Part shown: piece by piece, positions 60,729 through 64,000 of the stretch
Position numbering within the stretch: position 1 is the first letter of the stretch
Layout of the letters: each line of letters begins with the position of its first letter
From: Rhopalosiphum padi
Taxonomy: Eukaryota > Arthropoda > Insecta > Hemiptera > Aphididae
Direction of reading: 5' to 3'
Length of the DNA stretch: 64,000 nt
NCBI RefSeq assembly: GCF_020882245.1
Contig: NC_083598.1
Coordinates: 49,513,858 to 49,577,857, forward strand
Position numbers and translations under genes: made by a program
The notes under the pieces: model-generated
Told to the model about the DNA's origin: nothing
What the model saw: only the letters and a program-made list of their open reading frames with translations
The model's database searches: none

Positions 60729-60992
60729 CCGAAACTGGAGAATGGATTTTGTTACTTTGAGTCTTGTTAGATTCACATTGGCTAGGAAAAGTGCAGTGAA
60801 GATTTTCAGAACTTTATCTTCAATCGTTAACTCACTACAGAGCTATAAAGCTGAAAAACATAAAAAACGCCCAATAACATGTGTTGTGAATTAACTATAA
60901 AAGATAAAGTTCTGAAAATGTTCACAGCATTTCTCCTAGCCAATGTGAATCTAACAAGACCCCAAACGACAAAATTCGCTCTCCGGTTTCGG
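60729..60992. repeat. Long hairpin (fold-back) with about 110-bp arms
   Basis: The left arm 60729-60834 and right arm 60881-60992 are inverted copies sharing long identical stretches, for example CTTGTTAGATTCACATTGGC followed by TAGGA, and TTTTCAGAACTTTATCTT. The loop is about 46 bp. The arm tips read CCGAAACTGGAG and CTCCGGTTTCGG. No transposase and no clear target duplication. A transcript would form a long, nearly perfect duplex. Confidence 0.8.
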
Positions 60993-61129
60993 AGATCTAT
61001 CTTACTAAATGAAAATGAAAATAAAATATATTATGTATACATATTGCATACAATTAATACATTTCTAAAAATTGAAAATCAAGAAAGTTTAAATGAACAT
61101 CTCTGACTTGACAAGCGTTTTTTATTTGG

Positions 61130-62560
61130 ATCCGCGTGCTTAACACCTTCTAATTTTTTTAAGACAACTACAATAAAACAAATACAATTGCGAATAAGGT
61201 AAGGTGCATGAGCATCATTTTATTTGCATTAATTTGTATAATCTGCTTATCTATATTTTATTACTACCGTTTATTTGATTAAATTCTCGAATAACGATCT
61301 CGAGAGCCCTCCGACGATCAGGAGGAAGGTAATAGCGTGAATTTAAATTATTTAAATATTTAAATCTGACAGGTAAATTTATTCTCCAGCACTTGTAAGT
61401 GTAGGGAAAGAGTTCAAGGCTTGTATCCCTTGTATTTTCCACACTTTAGATTTATTATACACACACGGTCGTTTATACTTAACTTCCTATTTTTATATCC
61501 AACTTTTTATGTTATTTTTTATTTCTTTTATTTTTGCGTTATTACAGTAATAAAGAACTTAATAATTGATATAAACTATATGTAATAAAATAAGATAATG
61601 TACTAATGTTACGATCACGCCGAGGTCACCAAAATGTATGGACCGAGAACGGACAATAATAGGCCGTATTATTTGTAAATAGCACTCAACAGGAAGTGAA
61701 CAATAATGTTGCCGAGCCAAACCTGTGAGTCCTAGTGTGTGGGTGGTGTGTGTATGTGTGTGTATTTGTGTGTGTGTAGACTTAAAACTAGTGTAAAAAT
61801 AAGTAACTGGCAAAAATGGTAACTCAGATAAAATAGTAGTAATAAATATGGTATAATAAAATAATACGTAATTTACGGCCCTTTTGCCCAACTAAAATTC
61901 CGATTCGGCACAACCAGTAGAATAATAACAATACAGAATAAATAACAAGTGCATATATATAAAAAATCACGCTAACAAAAAAGTATAAATAATAAATATG
62001 ATAACTGCACGGCCTTATGGTCGAACAGAATAAAATATAAATATAAAGTAAATAACTCACGGCTTTGTTGGTGAACTGCTGGCCAGCTGCTACCTATGCC
62101 TGTAATAGTTACTAAATAAAATCCACACAAAATAAAATAATATTATTACAATGGTATAAATGAATAATAATACGGCGACAAATTGTGACACCAAATATAA
62201 TATAATAAATAAATAATATTAATAAAATAGGAACGTGGTGATTCGCGCACACATATTATATAAAATTAGAGATACTACAATATTAATTAAACAACGTATA
62301 GTATTAAGTGTATTAAGTACCTATATAATATGTTATATATAAATACAAATAGGGAGTTTTTAATACGAAATATTATTAAAATTCAAAACTTAATTAAGGA
62401 AACATTGATGTAATAAGAAATATCGAAACGCCAACACATTTTTCTTGCAGAAGTATAAAACCTAAACAGGAAACGTATTTTTAATTTTTAAGAACCAAAA
62501 AGAAATCGAATCAGAAATTTTAATTATTTTAGGAACCTAACCGAAACCGTGAAAATCATC
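61130..62560. other. Unassigned region with simple repeats
   Basis: A minus-strand open frame at 61251-61442 (64 codons, ending FNQINGSNKI) shows no family I recognise. A TG-rich microsatellite lies at about 61734-61783. Between 61.87 and 62.08 kb a degenerate motif of the type ACGGCxTTxTGGTxGAAC recurs three times. The long minus-strand frames at 61559-61891 and 61824-62060 are low-complexity and not supported as genes. Confidence 0.35.
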
Positions 62561-62569
62561 AAGGTAGAC

Positions 62570-62990
62570 CCTTATTTATTGTGTTGTAGGCGGTATTCAA
62601 ATTTATCAAAACAGCTCTTGTCATTTTTTTTTATTTAAAATCGTCTTCTATGTATTGTGTAAGCGTAAGGTGTAGGACCTACCTAACTTGTACAACTCTT
62701 TTCTGGGGTCGGAAAGCTGCTTATTTGTGGATCATTTTTATGTGTATTGTCGGCTTACTATCATCCTTTCAGGAGTTTGTAGGTATAACATAGAATAGCG
62801 ACGTGTCTAAAATTGTTTAAATCCGTTGGAGTCTTTCCTGGTTTTAGTATTGCAATAATATGTGTTTTGTACCGCTAAATTTTAGGGATTTGCATTTGAT
62901 TTATATATTTATTATAAATGCTTGAGTCATTTAGGAGCCACTCTCGAGTTCTCGTTGCCATGTTTTTATATGATCTGTTTTGATATTTTC
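62570..62990 (-). mobile_element. Second jockey-like LINE fragment
   Basis: The minus strand reads KPGKTPTDLNNFRHVAILCY followed by TYKLLKG (about 62860-62770), the RT finger block KPGKxPxxxxxYRPIxLLxxxxKLxE. Next comes a decayed motif A with TRAVLINLNTAYNT (about 62640-62580). The DNA around motif A closely matches 57405-57500, so both are copies of one LINE family. Interrupted by stops and frameshifts. Confidence 0.65.
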
Positions 62991-63197
62991 TACACTTATT
63001 GATTTTCTCCTTTTCGTGATTTTTGGTATGCCAAAAAATATCGCGGGACTAAAATATGGTAACTAAAATATCGTATAGGATAAAATATCGCCAGTATAAA
63101 ATATATTAGCAATTTAATTTTAATTATAATATAAAATTTTATAAAACTCAAATGGATAATTTTATACATTTCAATGCATATAATATATTGTTATATT

Positions 63198-63914
63198 CAT
63201 GAAGACTAGAATAAGGAGACCATACTTCACTTCTGATTACGTCCCAAAATGAGTCGCACGATTAAACGGCCACAGGTGGCGCTGCTTATGCTAAGGTTGC
63301 TACTTTAACCCGCGTAGTATAGGGATTATTAATGTTTTTTGCGTTTTTTTTTAAATATAGGCATTATTTCGAACCATTACCCATAATGAATTTTATAGCT
63401 TGTAAAATTACACGTTCATAGATGTGCATATGTATATATTTCATGTGTACCTACTCTGCATAGAAGTTAGTATCAGATCTATTATTCAGTTACTGACATC
63501 CGTAAGAAACTATACAGACTATTAGTGAGTATTAAGTATTTGAGTAATGAACCGTAGTGTACGGGGACACAGGGTAAAATATGTTAATCTGTTAGTGATG
63601 AAAAATATTGATAGTGATGAAGGATTCACTATAATAATAAAAAAAAATTAATGAAGTATACACATATAAGCATGTATGAATGCAAAATTTTATGAGCTAT
63701 AAAATTCAATATGGGTTATGGTTCGAAATAATGCATATATTTTACAAAAAACGTAAGAAACATGAATAATCCCTATACTGCTACGCGGGTTAAAGTAGCA
63801 ACCTTAGCATACGCAGCGCCACCTGTGGTCGTTTAATCGTGCCACTCATTTCGGTACGTTTTTTCATGCGGGCAGTCATATGAGTTTGGTCTCCCTATAA
63901 TTCTAGTCTTCATG
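63198..63914. mobile_element. Fold-back MITE with about 230-bp inverted arms
   Basis: The left end CATGAAGACTAGAAT and right end ATTCTAGTCTTCATG are perfect inverted repeats. The arms continue inward for over 200 bp with high identity, sharing for example CACGATTAAACG, CCACAGGTGGCGCTGC, ATGCTAAGGTTGCTACTTTA, ACCCGCGTAG and GCATTATTTCGAACCAT. The central spacer is about 250 bp of AT-rich DNA without an ORF. The right flank starts GGCACGTATAC, the start of another repeat. No clear target duplication was identified. Confidence 0.8.
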
Positions 63915-64000
63915 CAGGCACGTATACAAAAAAAAATTTCCGGGGGGGGGGATTACAAAATTTAGCAATACAAATTGTGCCGCAACATAATAAAACAATT

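Noticed and set aside
61559..62060. Tyr/Ile-rich minus-strand frames of 78-110 codons
   Set aside because: Low-complexity translation of AT-rich and TG-repeat DNA, no start context or splice partners.
1..64000. tRNA or rRNA genes
   Set aside because: No cloverleaf-compatible A/B box pairs or rRNA-like conserved stretches were noticed by eye; a covariance-model scan would be decisive.

Overview
The window is nuclear DNA from an insect, most probably an aphid. Support for this: very high A+T, small phase-consistent spliced exons, introns of 60 bp to nearly 8 kb, CpG-rich blocks only around transcription starts, many TAGGTA/TACCTA-type words, and hAT, MULE and jockey-like LINE remnants. The aphid call is inference from composition and protein similarity; no species is claimed.

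Layout. 1-17.4 kb holds the 5' half of a SIK2-like salt-inducible kinase on the minus strand. Three coding exons are visible (16778-16885, 8853-8969, 4446-4509), with its GC-rich promoter at about 16.9-17.4 kb. The gene runs off the left edge. Its introns carry hAT remnants, MITEs, a fold-back element and a dispersed repeat. 17.4-23.7 kb is a gene-free transposon graveyard. 23756-34576 (minus) is a nine-exon gene for an unrecognised 773-residue lysine/serine-rich protein with its own GC-rich promoter. 37455-39116 (plus) is a two-exon KIN17 gene. 41669-46227 (minus) is a sixteen-exon NOP58 gene whose lysine-rich tail was built by duplicating an exon pair. 47.06-49.18 kb is a satellite-like array that flips orientation inside itself. 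51446-53914 (minus) is eIF1A. 54.5-64 kb is repeats only: a jockey-like LINE interrupted by a 1.8-kb MULE with an exact 9-bp target duplication, a second LINE copy, a full copy of the dispersed repeat seen in the SIK intron, a long hairpin and a fold-back MITE.

The intact genes are mostly housekeeping: box C/D snoRNP core (NOP58), DNA/RNA-binding replication and repair factor (KIN17), translation start-site selection (eIF1A), and a signalling kinase (SIK). They are separate eukaryotic transcription units, not an operon. The most notable observations are a GC-AG intron in SIK, a perfect CRE palindrome upstream of SIK, the NOP58 exon-pair duplication, the inverted satellite array, and the nested MULE/LINE structure. 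I found no convincing new multi-gene system.
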